64,000 bases of DNA, taken from NCBI GenBank assembly GCA_036971475.1, contig JBAIZL010000005.1, positions 234,879,869 through 234,943,868 of the forward strand. Reading direction: 5' to 3'. A program made the position numbers and the translations under genes. The stretch comes from Prosapia bicincta. Taxonomy: Eukaryota; Arthropoda; Insecta; Hemiptera; Cercopidae. The notes under the pieces are model-generated. The model worked only from the letters and a program-made list of their open reading frames with translations. It was not told the origin of the DNA and did no database searches. Shown here piece after piece: positions 1-16,930 of the stretch. Position 1 is the first letter of the stretch. The number at the start of each line of letters is the position of its first letter.

Positions 1-291
1 GCCAGAGCAAGAACCGGCCATCTGGTGACACAGGAGTACCTATTTCGTTTTAATCTCACAGAGTCTCCGTTGTGTGGACTCTGTGGTGTGGAGAGCGAAA
101 CAATTGAACACATCCTGCTGAACTGCCCTTACCCATTACCTACAAGAGACATCCTCAGACCAATTGTGACAAAGTGGCAAGATATTCTAGTTATGAAGAA
201 CCTGTGGGCCATAGCATCATATATATATCGTGGACATCGGGCCATCGGCTATAGTAAAGCTGGACGCCTGCACGAAGAAGTAAGTAAGTAC
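1..291 (+). pseudogene. 3' end of an RNase H-type LINE (ORF2 C-terminus)
   Basis: The window opens in frame inside the C-terminal tail of a non-LTR retrotransposon ORF2. The text ARARTGHLVTQEYLFRFN followed by a CGLC-x(8)-HILLNC cysteine/histidine motif matches the tail of the larger LINE at 43269-47491, which has ARARTGHLFTEAYLYRFN and CALC...HILRDC. The reading ends in a short AAGT repeat at about 276-289. That repeat is the likely LINE tail, because the 43-kb copy ends in similar AAGT-like text, so the apparent stop at 295-297 probably lies outside the element. The copy is cut by the window edge; what lies upstream is unknown. Confidence 0.75.
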
Positions 292-297
292 CTCTAA

Positions 298-1904
<1,607 letters not shown>

Positions 1905-1923
1905 TAAAAATTTATCAACACTT

Positions 1924-1970
1924 TTTAATAAAGTGAGATTTAAACTCTATTTAATAAAGTGAGATTTAAA
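1924..1970. repeat. Short tandem duplication in intron
   Basis: A 21-bp unit beginning TTTAATAAAGTGAG occurs at 1924-1944 and again at 1950-1970, separated by 5 bp. No function is implied. Confidence 0.8.
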
Positions 1971-2199
1971 GGACAAGATATCTAGAAAAATAATAATTTA
2001 ACATTTAGTTTTTGGAATTCCTTTTATAGATTTTTCATAAAAGTAGAAAGAAATTAATAATGTTTGTTTGAAATGTTAAATAAAAAATATAATTTTCTAA
2101 AAACTAAACAACTCTACGGTACAACACTAATCAGTCAGATCAGGAATCTGCCGGTTGGTCAGAGGTTACATGAAAAAATAGAACCAATCAAAAAATCTT

Positions 2200-2694
2200 A
2201 TGTACTTCATCAGGTATATTTCAACAAATAAAAAATTACCAACATATTATAGCATTTTATTTTATTGTAAGAAGAACAGAGTACATAACTTACAAAACAT
2301 ACTTTACAATAACCCAAGAGTATACAAACTAAAATCCAATAACTGCAATAAGTTCTATATTGGACAAACAGGCAGATCTTTTGCTGAAAGATATAAAGAA
2401 CACAAAAGCGCACTGCACAGTACTATTGAATCCACCTTTGCAAATCACCTCATGGACACTAAACACTCATGCAAAAGTATGGAAAATAACATGAGCATCC
2501 TCCACACATGCAACAAAGGCCATAAATTAAACGCACTAGAACAGTATCAAATATATAGACATAGCAACACACATAAAAATGACATCTTAAATGAACAAAC
2601 CCGGCACAGATCACACATACTCTTCGATCACATCACTTCTAACTTTCAAAAAAAAGGTACCGAGGAAGAACAACTGCAGCATTCCTAGTGGAAA
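2200..2694 (+). pseudogene. Penelope-like element, GIY-YIG endonuclease fragment
   Basis: An open frame ending at 2688 contains VYKLKSNNCNKFYIGQTGRS followed by FAERYKEHKSAL. This is the GIY-YIG endonuclease of Penelope-like retroelements: the conserved Y, the C-x(2)-C-like NNCNK block, the FYIGQTGR core and the R...EH helix. It continues with a Penelope-type tail (ALEQYQIYRH ... HILFDHI). No RT lies upstream in frame, so the copy is 5'-truncated and was dropped into an SPG7 intron. A hammerhead-like motif follows at 2701. Function is inferred from the family; this copy cannot be autonomous. Confidence 0.85.
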
Positions 2695-2700
2695 AAATAC

Positions 2701-2734
2701 AGGCTGAAGAAGTCGTAAGAAGAAAACGTTTCCT
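2701..2734 (+). ncRNA. Hammerhead-ribozyme-like motif, degenerate
   Basis: Just 3' of the Penelope endonuclease. In order: AGG (2701-2703), core CTGAAGA (canonical CTGATGA, one change), one base, a weak stem II with GTC and a GTAA loop, GAA, the palindrome AACGTT, one base (T), then CCT, which can pair with AGG as a 3-bp stem I. The 3+6+1 spacing after stem II equals that at 28.8 and 41.2 kb. Known biology: Penelope-like elements carry minimal hammerhead ribozymes. The core change and weak stem II make activity unlikely here. Confidence 0.5.
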
Positions 2735-3838
2735 CCAAGTGTAAGTTAACAATTCAACAACTTTTAGTTAACAAAAAGTCTGGTCGCAAGTAATAGCAAA
2801 AGTGTAATAAGTAATTACAACCAGCTAGTCATGAACAGCAACAAGATTTCGATATTTATGAATTGTTATTTTTGACCAGACTTGCATATTAAGACAAAAT
2901 TTTCTCCACAATTTGTAAATGGTAGAAGAAGGAATTTCCTTTTAAGGATTGGATAACATTAAAATTACATCCTTGATGTTTATCTTCTTTACTTTCTCTA
3001 GAGGCAAGTTTCATCCTCACACCTAAGTAAAATTTCAAAATGAAACTTACCTCAATACTGTGTTCAAACTCTCTATATCTTCTTCCATAGGATGTATCAA
3101 GTTGGTAGTATCTGAAGGCAAAAATATTATTTTTATACTAGCCCAATCGGTCAAGCAGAGGTAGGTTAGAGCAGTGTGAAAAAAAGACAACTACAATTGC
3201 TAAATTTCTCCTTTTTAAGTATGTATTTCCTTTTGGGATGAATTCAGAGTTAAACAATTTTTCGAACACTTTAGAGTCAAGTTAATAGGTCTTACTATTA
3301 AAATAATAGTGTAGCAAATGCCAATGTGAAGGTTGATAAAGTGATAATTGCCTTACTCATATGAAGCTATAACTGTCACAGAGTATAGATGCTGTTTCAC
3401 TTTTGTGAGGATTTCTCAGTATTAAATGATAATCTAAGGACCAGTTGATCCAAGACTGTTTAAGAGGAGTTCTAATGTATTTCAAATGCACTAAAAATAC
3501 TTAGGTTAATCTCTAATTTAATGGGTTTTTCCTGACAAAAGTAGAAGTGACTTTTTATTACCATTTAAGTTGTAAAACTTGAACGATTTATCCTCAAAAT
3601 TGTAATGGGAATAAACTTCTATCTTTAACAACTTTTCTTGGCAATAACGGTGTTACTAAAAATCAAAGCATTGACAAAATAAATGACAAATCCCTGTGTT
3701 AACGGAAAGTACCTTTTTGAGAAATACTTATCATTTTGTAGGCCACTGAGTCTATATTTTTTATTGTAAGATCTTGAAGTCTAGAACAAGAGAAGAAGAA
3801 CAAGAAAGTTTGAAACTTAAATGAAAAACACTAAGATT
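2735..3838. other. Intron sequence, nothing recognised
   Basis: AT-rich intronic DNA without a recognisable coding domain, RNA gene or clear repeat. Confidence 0.4.
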
Positions 3839-3840
3839 TT

Positions 3841-3844
3841 CAAA

Positions 3845-3905
<61 letters not shown>

Positions 3906-3953
3906 TATAAAAAAACATTTAACATTATAAAAAAAAAAATTAAAAAAAAATAA

Positions 3954-4008
<55 letters not shown>
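3841..4008. repeat. A-tract and (TA)n microsatellites
   Basis: An A-run followed by two long (TA)n blocks (about 3862-3902 and 3959-4008) with A-rich sequence between them. They abut the inverted Penelope end that follows, the usual arrangement in this window. Confidence 0.9.
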
Positions 4009-4009
<1 letters not shown>

Positions 4010-4012
<3 letters not shown>

Positions 4013-4437
4013 GTTAACATATAACTATTGTAAGTAATTTTATCCACCATTAAGTGCAATGATTTTACCTTGAGTGATGAGGCGCCTTTCAGTCACTTAA
4101 CCATTCTCGAATCACTGATTACTTTTTCTCAATTTTTCTGGTGTGGATGTTCGGTCCGTCGTGTTGGTAATTGTTGACATCATACACGTTTCCTCTTGAG
4201 TCTTGTGTATAATGTTTTTGAATAGTATGTCTTCTGTATATGTTGTTTCTAGATTCATTAAATTGTTGTGTATGTTTTTATAAATGTGGTATTTTTCTAG
4301 TGAGTTTAGTTCTATTGGGTTATTATTTATTTGAAGTATGGTTAGGTTATTTTCGTAATTTGTTAGTTCATGTTTATGTGATATTAGGTGTGCTGCAACA
4401 TTTGATACTTTTGTATTTTTGTTTTTGAATGCTCTTT
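4010..4437 (-). mobile_element. Inverted copy of a Penelope 3' end
   Basis: This stretch is the near-exact reverse complement of about 5628-6060, the 3' end of the Penelope element downstream, including the text around GATGAGGCGCC and the (TA)n-adjacent end. It encodes nothing on the + strand. Together with the shorter inverted copy at 4519-4727 it places two inverted copies of the element's own 3' end upstream of its RT. Penelope elements are known for complex, partly inverted terminal repeats, so it may have arisen in the same insertion event. Confidence 0.85.
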
Positions 4438-4518
4438 AATGTTCTTCAAATCTTATTTTAAATGATCTGGTTGTTTTCCCTATGTAAAATGTGTTACAGT
4501 TGTTATGTAATTATATAG

Positions 4519-4727
4519 TTATATAGTATGTCTTCTGTATATGTGGTCTGTAGGTTCATTAAATTGTTGTGTGTGTTTTTATAAATGTGGTATTTTTCTA
4601 GTGAGTTTAATTCTATTGGATTATTATTTATTTCAAGTATGGTTAGATTATTTTCGTAAGTTGTTATTTCATGTTTATGTGATATTAGGTGTGCTGCAAC
4701 ATTTGATACTTTTGAATTTTTGTAGAT
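4519..4727 (-). mobile_element. Second inverted Penelope 3'-end fragment
   Basis: Reverse complement of about 5655-5862, partly repeating the preceding inverted copy (both contain TTCATTAAATTGTTGTG). It joins directly to the RT-coding body at about 4737. It differs from the 4010-4437 copy at several positions, so it is not a recent perfect duplication. Confidence 0.8.
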
Positions 4728-4736
4728 AGAAACACA

Positions 4737-6031
4737 ATAGATAGTATCATTACGCTAACTAAACACATATGTAACCAAAATTACTTCCAATTTAACAATA
4801 AATACTATAAACAAACAACTGGACTCCCCATGGGATCACCCATATCATCAGTCATGTCAGAAATATATTTACAACACTTTGAACAAATAATAATTAAACC
4901 TATACTAAACACACACAATATTTCACTATGGAGAAGGTATGTAGACGATATACTTGTAATATACCAACCTACCATTCACAACGAACACATCATAATATTA
5001 AACAAACTAAATACATACAACGAAAACATACAATTCACCGTTGAAACAGAAACAAATAGAACAATCAACTATCTCGACATCACATTAAATGTAAATGATA
5101 ATAAAATAGAAACTACAGTATACAGGAAACCTACTTCCAACAACACCACAATACACTACAAATCTAACCACCCCTGGACACACAAAATTAACACTTACAG
5201 TAACATGATAAATAAAGCAATAAAATACACACAGAATAATAAACAAAAATTAAATGAAGAATTAAATAACATTATAAAAATAGCAATAGAAAATGGATAC
5301 AACAAACACCTTATAAAAAATATATACAATAAATTCACACACAAAAATAACCTCAACACAACACTAAAACCGGAACACAAAAATAATAAAAATAAAAAAA
5401 TCTACCTAAAATATAAATACACCAATAACAAAATAGAAAAAATAACAAATATATACAACAAAGAATACTACACTCCAACATACAAACCAAACAACAAAAT
5501 AATAAAATATCTTAATAACACAAACCACAAAACAAATTCAGAAAAACATAACCTATCAAGAATTTACAAAATTACATGTAACAACAGTAACGCATTTTAC
5601 ATAGGGAAAAAAACCAGATAATTTAAAATAAGATTTGAAGAACATTATAGATTATTCAAAAACAAAAATTCAAAAGTATCAAATTTTGCAGCACACCTAT
5701 ATCACATAAACATGAACTAACAAATTATGAAAATAATCTAACCATACTTGAAATAAATAATAATCCAATAGAATTAAACTCACTAGAAAAATACCACGTT
5801 TATAAAAACACACACAACAATTTAATGAACCTACAGACCACATATACAGAAGACATACTATATAAAAACATCATACACGCAGATCAAGAGAAAATGCGTG
5901 TAACGTCACTCGTTAACCAACATCACGGACCGAACATCGACACCAGAAAAATATCAGTGATTCGACAATGGTCAAGTGACCGAAAGGGCCTCATCACTCA
6001 AGGTAAAATCATTGCACTTAATATTGGATAA
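4737..6031 (+). pseudogene. Penelope-like reverse transcriptase and GIY-YIG endonuclease
   Basis: 5'-truncated Penelope ORF. Coding similarity begins near 4737 and runs through GLPMGSPISSVMSEIYL and the catalytic YVDD (RRYVDDILVIYQ, about 4939-4975). NYLDITLNV and TVYRKPTSNN follow, then a Lys/Asn-rich linker, then the endonuclease start RIYKITCNNSNAFYIGKKT. The frame stops at 5619-5621 (TAA) within the endonuclease, and FKIRFEEHYRLFKNKN continues directly after the stop. A frameshift near 5700 leads to the frame with LTILEINNNPIELNSLEKYH. The element ends in (TA)n at 6067. RT fingers and the N-terminus are missing. The family copies RNA into DNA at target sites; this copy is dead. Confidence 0.9.
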
Positions 6032-6061
6032 AATTACTTACAATAGTAATATATTAACTTC

Positions 6062-6066
<5 letters not shown>

Positions 6067-6107
<41 letters not shown>
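6067..6107. repeat. (TA)n tract at Penelope 3' border
   Basis: Pure TA dinucleotide repeat directly after the Penelope 3' end; it is either the target or the tail of the insertion. Confidence 0.9.
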
Positions 6108-6109
<2 letters not shown>

Positions 6110-6112
<3 letters not shown>

Positions 6113-7080
6113 CTTAACTTTCGTTATAATTATAATTATTTTAAATTGTTATTTAATTACCTTACCTATTAATGTCACACCTTCAGGTTTATAAAAGAAT
6201 TTACAATCTTATCAATTTTTTACCATCACTTGCATTTATTCTCTACAATTATTTCTAAACATTATTCCTAATTTATATTAATATTGTGCAGTGACAGGCT
6301 TGATGTCTTAACTAAACTACACTAATAAAGGTGGACTTCTGAGGCTTTAGATTCTAATAGAATAACAAAAAAACAGTATTAAAATTTTATTCTTGCTCTC
6401 GGGGTCGCTATTATGGGAACTTGCTTTTAAATTTGAAATGGTGACTAGAATAATTTTTATAAATTTTGATGGACTTAAAAATTGTTTCAAACTAAAAGAT
6501 AGATGTCTATTGGCTACACTTATTTCCAAATATACTTATTGTTCTGTTGAGTCCCTGGAATCCTGGCTTGTTCACTTCCGCGCTAACACTTGATACAAAA
6601 AAAACTTACTTTATATTTCAAAAAAACTATTATGTCGCACTTTACTAAATTTTACTTATAAAAATCTCTACTTTAATTAACAAAATTCTGACTTTACAAC
6701 ACTTCCATCCTTGTCCCCACCAACCTGTCTTCCTCTCCCGGAGACTCTCTTCCAACTCCCTTAAAACTCCCGATCATTTAGTTTTTATGAATTCCCTAAT
6801 CTCTCCCACTACCGCCAATACGTTCTTTGTCAGTTTCCCACAGTTTTACAATTAGTTAAACCTAACGGTATACGGTTAATTCCCCAGGCTATATCGGCCG
6901 CTGGATTTCCCGTCTTAACAACTATGGACCTTTCTCTATTGTCTATTTGCCGGACTCCAATTATAGCTTTCTTGGAAAGGATAACGACATGGTACCTGCT
7001 TTGTCCGCCTAGAAAACTATTTGTGTATTTCTATGCTAAATCCTACAGATGATTTATTTTAGCTATTAACTTAAGCCTCG
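6110..7080. other. Intron sequence, nothing recognised
   Basis: A moderately GC-richer patch at about 6690-7010 reads as neither coding sequence nor a known element. Two short overlapping open frames near 6347-6593 lie on opposite strands and have no domain. Confidence 0.4.
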
Positions 7081-7093
7081 TACTTTATGTTAT

Positions 7094-7099
<6 letters not shown>

Positions 7100-7162
<63 letters not shown>

Positions 7163-7527
7163 TATATAGATTTTTTGGACTAGGAGACTGACAGACTTAC
7201 CTTGGTAAGAGTCCACTCTGTAGTCTTGAAATAGAAACACATAAAAGCACTTAAACAATGATATATTTCAACCACACAGTGGTCTTTATCAATCGAAGAG
7301 AAAACACAAAAAGAAATATGAGAGAAAATAATTATTTTATTTCATTCTCTCATATTTCTTTTTGTGTTTTCTCTTCGATTGATAAAGACCACTGTGTGGT
7401 TGAAATATATCATTGTTTAAGTGCTTTTATGTGTTTCTATTTCAAGACTACAGAGTGGACTCTTACCAAGGTAAGTCTGTCAGTCTCCTAGTCCAAAAAA
7501 TCTAAATAATCTTTACCAACCAAAACT

Positions 7528-7598
<71 letters not shown>
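7100..7598. repeat. Long palindrome (7167-7504) between (TA)n tracts
   Basis: Arms of about 160 bp (starting TAGATTTTTTGGACTAGG and ending in its complement) face each other around a short AT-rich loop near 7335. (TA)n tracts flank both sides (about 7100-7163 and 7536-7598). The same sequence family recurs at 16.9, 17.7, 53.1 and 56.6 kb, always beside (TA)n. The right arm carries a degenerate hammerhead-like string at 7379-7411. The flanking arm text includes CTTTACCAACCAAAACTAAC. I infer inverted pseudo-LTRs of a Penelope-type element without the body. Confidence 0.85.
7379..7411 (+). ncRNA. Degenerate hammerhead-like motif in palindrome arm
   Basis: TTGATAA (for CTGATGA), one base, stem II GACCAC/GTGGTT with a TGT loop, GAA, the palindrome ATATAT, then C. 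The 3+6+1 spacing equals that of the other hammerhead-like sites in the window. Stem I does not pair and the core has two changes, so this is a relic. Its mirror copy lies in the left arm. Confidence 0.4.
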
Positions 7599-8103
<505 letters not shown>

Positions 8104-8429
8104 TAAGTCAATTCCTACTTGAATAAACATAGAAAACTTTTATTTTAGTTTTTTTAAATTTTATAATTACAATTAATATAAATATGTACATGCATATGTC
8201 AGAATAACAATATTAAGTGGCAAACAGAAACCAAATTCCCTTACAATTTTCCATTTTCCTTGTTATGTATGGTGTTGGACTATTATTTTTGTTTGTTACT
8301 ATTTAAACGTTTTTTTTTTGTCGCTTGCATTGTGTTGTAGTTTCTTTTTGCATTGTCTGTTTGTGAAGCAAGGTCTGATACCGTTAATCCAATTTCTTTA
8401 TTAATTTTATTTTTTTTATTCAGTTTTAA

Positions 8430-9481
8430 CCATTATCACTCGACTGTCGGGGGTGCCCCGCTTAGCGTATATTGCAGTTAACTCGTATGTCGAGCGTCAC
8501 CCACCACAATTTTCAAATGCCAATAACTCGTCTGCGGAGAATCTCCCGACATTCAATCTTTTACCGTTTGGTGCTACACTCTCTTGATAATAATTTGAAC
8601 TAAGTTGAAAATGTTTACGAATATGTGAGTCATCAAAAAATCCAGTGTGTCGCTATGTTGTAAGCTGCAAGTAGGTTACAATATGCAGGTTATTTCTTTA
8701 CTCGTAGTTTGCCATGGCTTCACATGCGATTAGTGATTCTGAAATTCCTGATCTTTCACTTGATCCTGATTTATTAGAATGTAGTTCAGTTTCATAAACA
8801 AAATAACTAAACCAACAGTTATTTGTAAATATATCCAGTTTATGGGTGGTGTAGATTTAGCTGATCGCTATAATGAACCATACAGTTTTACAAGACGGTT
8901 TTACAAATAAATGGTGAAGGAAAATGTTTTTCTCGCTATTAGATGTAGCTGTAGTAAACAGTTTCATTATCTATAATAACAAAAAAAGGAAAGGAGAGAA
9001 AATCCTGTTTCAAAAATGTTTTTTTTTCAAAACTTGGTGAGGGAACTCGTTAGTGATATCAGGAATAACCAGTGTAATAAGAGGCCATCAACTACTGACA
9101 AGGAAGAGAAACTGAATAGGAAATTACATTTAATTTATTCCAATGATAAAAGTAACTCTAAGGATTGTGCAGTTTGCAGTAACAGGAAGATGAAAGGAGG
9201 CAGAAGGAAAACATTTTTTTACTGCAAAACATGCAGCAGAAAACCAGTACTTCATCCGGAGACTGTTTTTGAAAGATATCATACTCTGAAAAACTACAAA
9301 TAAGATAATAAAATCATATACATACTGTATTAGTAAATAAAAATAGCTTAGTTTACTAAAATCATGTAAGAGAAAACAAAGCTTCCCACAAGCAATAATG
9401 CAACTTGCAGGTGAGGAATTTGTCTCAATTTAATTACAAGTGGGGAAGCAAAGCATGTTAAAAAAATCCGAGTGCTAAGGG
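8430..9481 (+). mobile_element. Internally deleted piggyBac transposon
   Basis: Bounded by TTAA target duplications at 8426-8429 and 9482-9485. The ends are imperfectly inverted: left CCATTATCACTCG, right complement CCCTTAGCACTCG, 11 of 13 matching. It contains both ends of a piggyBac transposase but not the catalytic middle: an acidic N-terminus (about 8713-8796, reading SDSEIPDLSLDPD, then a stop) and the C-terminal part from about 8835. At 1052 bp it is non-autonomous. It sits in the SPG7 intron between the 7.9- and 11.2-kb exons. Confidence 0.85.
8835..9303 (+). pseudogene. piggyBac transposase C-terminus
   Basis: The text reads YMGGVDLADRYNEPYSFTRR, the conserved piggyBac MGGVD block, then a stop after RFYK and continuation through DVAVVNSFIIYN. 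A frameshift near 9018 leads into LVRELVSDIRN. The terminal cysteine-rich domain is intact: CAVCSNRKMKGGR, then YCKTCSRKPVLHPETVFERYH. That domain binds transposon-end DNA in the family. Most of the catalytic aspartate region is deleted. Confidence 0.85.
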
Positions 9482-9610
9482 TTAATCCTAGAGCATTATT
9501 TATGATAATGTATGGTAACCGTGGCAAAAATTTAAGGTTGTGCAATGGAGGTTTCAACGACAAGCAGATGGGGCAAAAAAATTCATATACATGTTTTAGT
9601 TGTACATTTC

Positions 9611-9740
9611 TAGCTATGGGAAAGTTGGCTCAGTGCCAAAGGGCAGGACTTCGAACATGAAGATACTCAGTTCGAATCCGACCTAGACCCTCCAAATATG
9701 TATAGTATAAATATTGAATAAATATTTGAAAAAACCTATA
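9611..9740 (+). repeat. Candidate tRNA-derived SINE
   Basis: A box A-like GTTGGCTCAGTGCC at about 9624 and a box B-like AGTTCGAATCC at about 9670 are spaced as in a tRNA, and an AT-rich tail with AATAAATATT follows. The acceptor arm cannot be closed convincingly, so this is a tRNA-like head rather than a tRNA gene. No second copy was noticed in the window. Confidence 0.45.
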
Positions 9741-9825
9741 TTAACATCAATTACCATCTACAACATTAAATGCTATTAATGTATTTGAACATAAATGGAT
9801 GAATTAAAATGTATTTTATTAACAA

Positions 9826-10275
9826 TTGAAAATTCGTACAAGATATATATCAGGAGATTGTGAGCTAATAGAAGGAATTGAAATAGAAGAGCTTTTGCCA
9901 AAGCATGTACATCCTTGTGTGCAAAATATGTCAATTGCCAATCTTCAAGAAACAGTGTTTCAGATGGAAGATGTTTTTCTTTCCGTTGATCAGTCTTTAT
10001 TAAATTCAGTTTTGGCTTCCTCATATCATGACTCTGAATTTGCATATAATTCTGAAATTTATGACATAAAAATTGCTGATTTTGCCCCTTGTTTTTTTGG
10101 TCTAGCCACAGTGTTTATGAATTCATTAAAGATAATTACTGTTATGGTTAAGTCTTGTAGAAATTTAGATAAAGTATGTGCTATAGTTGTGCTAGAAACA
10201 GCTATAGTATATGGTCTGCAACTGCCCAGAGATTTAGAGATTGTCCTTTTGCATAGGGTTGAGATTCAGTTGTAA
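9826..10275 (+). other. Unrecognised intronic open frame, 149 codons
   Basis: An open frame with protein-like composition reading ELLPKHVHPCVQNMSIANLQ ... EIYDIKIADFAPCFFGLATV. It starts at TTG, not ATG; the first in-frame Met after the start is about 34 codons in. No domain is recognised. It lies within the SPG7 intron on the sense strand, between the SINE-like repeat and the 11.2-kb exon, and has no splice evidence linking it to SPG7. It may be a fragment of a processed gene copy or of an unrecognised element. Confidence 0.3.
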
Positions 10276-12089
<1,814 letters not shown>

Positions 12090-13290
12090 ACATAAGCCCT
12101 TGAGCCATTCGGTGTCGAGCCTCCCAGACAACCTATTCTGGACAGCTGGTTGAGATGTTCTCATTCATGATACCATCGAGATGGAGCAAACACATGTTGG
12201 ATTCTATCAGTTCACAATTTGCTTGGAGATACTAAAGTTTAGTAGCAATAACCTTGTGGGAGGCAGCAGTCAAGATGTTGAAGGTTTTGAACATGGTTGG
12301 GTTTGATACATGGATGTTGTACTTTCATTCTTGTTTTTCTAGATGTTGAAATGGTCTTAGCTGAGTTTTCAGTCTCTGTGCAGCCTTTCTATAATTAGTC
12401 TAAGATCTGTGCTCTACTCTTTTTGAGCATTCCCAAAACCTTAGAGCTAATTTGTTGACGTTTATTTGTAATGGTTCTATACCAGTTTGGATTTCCATTG
12501 CTTAAATGAGCATTGAGAAGGCTATGCTGATGACGATTCTAAGGCCATTTTTCTAGATTGTGTTTAGCTTTTTTAGATACAGTTGGCTAGCCAGTGACGC
12601 AACATCCAAAAGAAACCCACGGCGGGTCTGACATAGGTCTTATTTGTGGCAGCAAGAACGTCTTGGGTGCACCCCAATTTTCTACCAGTTAATGTTTTTA
12701 GCAGGTTTGTCCTATTCCTTGCACACTAGGAAAGACCTTAAATAGTTTACCTTTCATGAGAGTTTAGTGTCCAGATTAACACCTAAGTATTTTGACCATT
12801 TAGATTCTGCTAGATTATTATATGTTTGAATAAAATAGAGAGGGGGCTTGGTTGAGATGATTATTAGCTAAACTAAGGTATTTTTATAAGTAATTGTCAT
12901 TTTATTGCAGTCAACCTATATCTTTATCTTTTCCAAACATCAGATTCATTAAGGTAGGCCGTCTCACTTGTGGTATTCCATACAATGATGTCATCGGTGT
13001 ATATCAAGTATGATGTGCCAGGTGTTTTTTATTGCATTTACTATTATATTGAAAACTAAGCACAGATCCTTGAGGCAAGGCTTGTTTTTGTGTTTTGTAG
13101 TTGGAGACTGCATTCGGGAACTTTATCCCTATCAGCCACTGGGTTAAGAAATTTTGAATCCACTGCATCAAAGTTGCTTGATGCTTTTGATTTGATCACC
13201 TCTGGGAATTCCTTGTATGAGTAGATTTGATGTGGCAGATTTTGCATTATCTGGGGTGCACCATGAGAAGGCCTGCTACCAAAGAAATTA
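12090..13290 (-). pseudogene. Decayed non-LTR reverse transcriptase fragment
   Basis: Read on the minus strand through several frameshifts, the sequence gives LPQGSVLS (about 13071-13093) and the catalytic YTDDIIVW (about 12978-13000). Downstream it gives VDCNKMTITYKN and then LGCTQDVLAATNKTYVRP. This order is the palm and thumb of a Jockey/CR1-like LINE RT. No endonuclease part is visible. It lies antisense in the SPG7 intron. The clade is uncertain because the frame is so broken. Confidence 0.65.
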
Positions 13291-15585
<2,295 letters not shown>

Positions 15586-15768
15586 GTACGACAACATGGA
15601 ATGAGTGAAAACGTAGGCTTACTTTCATTTCCAGAAGATAAGGATAGTACTAGACCTTATAGTAAAAGTTTGGCCACTCTAATGGATGAGGAATCTCGAA
15701 GGCTCATCACAGCAGCTTATAAAGCTACTGAGAAAGTATTGCAAGATAATGCAGATAAACTGAAGTTG
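15586..15768 (+). CDS. SPG7: SPG7 exon, peptidase C-terminal helices
   Basis: Sixty-one codons: VRQHGMSENVGLLSFPEDK, SKSLATLMDEESRRLI and KATEKVLQDNADKLKL, the helical C-terminal part of the M41 domain. Phase 0 at both ends; the donor GTAAGT begins at 15769. Confidence 0.95.
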
Positions 15769-15989
15769 GTAAGTTAGCAGAAATTAATTCATTTATAAAC
15801 ACATATTGATTTTTTTTATAATTGTGAATTCTATTTTTTTGGTTTTACAGTAGAGATGGCTTTAATAAATTATTTTTTTAAAATAATGAATGATATAGAG
15901 TCTTGAAATTTTGAGTTCCGATATTTCAAGCTTCCGTTAAATTCGAGCCTATTTCTATTTGAGCTTATATTATCTATTTGAAAGAAAAT

Positions 15990-16345
15990 GATGAGTCAAG
16001 CTTCCAAGAAATGTTTATAGTCATACGGTACGCAAAGGAAATGAGTCGGGCTTCCAAATGTTTATAGTCATATGGTATGCCAAGGAAAGAAATCGGGGCT
16101 TTGACAATATGTCTATTTCAAAGGAAATTTCCTTGTATGGTATACAAAGGAAATTAGTTGGAAATTTAAAAATGTTCATTTTAAAATGGTATGCAAAGGA
16201 AATAAGCTGGGCTCCCAAGAAATTTTTTTATATCAATTCAGTATGCAAAGGAAAAGATTTGGGGTTCCAAGAAATGTTCATTTCAATACTGTATGCAAAG
16301 AAAATGAGTCGGTCTTTGAAGAAATGTTCCTATAAAGCTCTATAA
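15990..16345. repeat. Diverged tandem repeat, unit about 50-60 bp
   Basis: About seven imperfect copies of a unit with the recurring pieces AAATGTTYATA, TATGCAAAGGAAA and GAGTCGGGCTTCCA. They happen to leave a 95-codon frame open on the + strand and a 65-codon frame on the minus strand, but the translation is only the repeat and no domain is seen. It precedes a pogo-like end at 16436. Confidence 0.7.
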
Positions 16346-16435
16346 ACTTATTTAGAACATTTTTAATTATAGTATTACAATTCTATTATTTGTTTTATAT
16401 TATTAAAACTCCTATTTTGTTTACTTCACAGGAAT

Positions 16436-16508
16436 GTTATTTCCGAGTTTTCGGTCATTCGAGGGGGTCTCGGTCCTATTTATCTCGAATTATCGAGACT
16501 CTACTGTA
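16436..16508. repeat. Possible pogo/Tigger-like transposon end
   Basis: The string TTCGAGGGGGTCTCGG ... CGAATTATCGAGACTCTACTGTA has the look of a Tigger-type terminal repeat ending at a TA. A matching opposite end was not found with certainty. It is tentative. Confidence 0.35.
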
Positions 16509-16832
16509 TATCAATATATTTCTAGTTTATTCAGTAATTAATTACTTTTTTACTCAAGATATTAATACTGTCTCGTAAAGAATCTTATATTAAGTTTGTA
16601 AGAGCTGTTTAAACAAATGTAAAATATTATATTCTATATTTTCTTGAAATTATTTTTTTAATCAGGGAATAACATAAGTTAAATATTACTTTTTATATTT
16701 GTCTGAAATTTTAATAAATGTTTTCTATTAATTATGTAGCTATTAAATTGTACTAAACACTTGAATGGTTAACAGTATGTTAAATATTTACTGTCATTGT
16801 TAATTATACCACTGAAGATTGAGTTATAGCGT

Positions 16833-16835
16833 GTA

Positions 16836-16930
<95 letters not shown>

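Noticed and set aside
4240..4729. Two similar 62-codon frames that look like a duplicated membrane peptide
   Set aside because: They translate the reverse complement of the Penelope 3' end; the hydrophobicity comes from T-rich antisense text.
9624..9690. Functional tRNA gene
   Set aside because: A/B-box-like sequences are present, but the acceptor and anticodon arms do not close; a SINE head fits better.
16058..16345. 95-codon frame with repeated peptide
   Set aside because: It is the translation of a diverged minisatellite, with a similar frame open on the opposite strand.
15990..16345. CRISPR-like array
   Set aside because: Units are diverged and contiguous with no unique spacers, in a eukaryotic intron.
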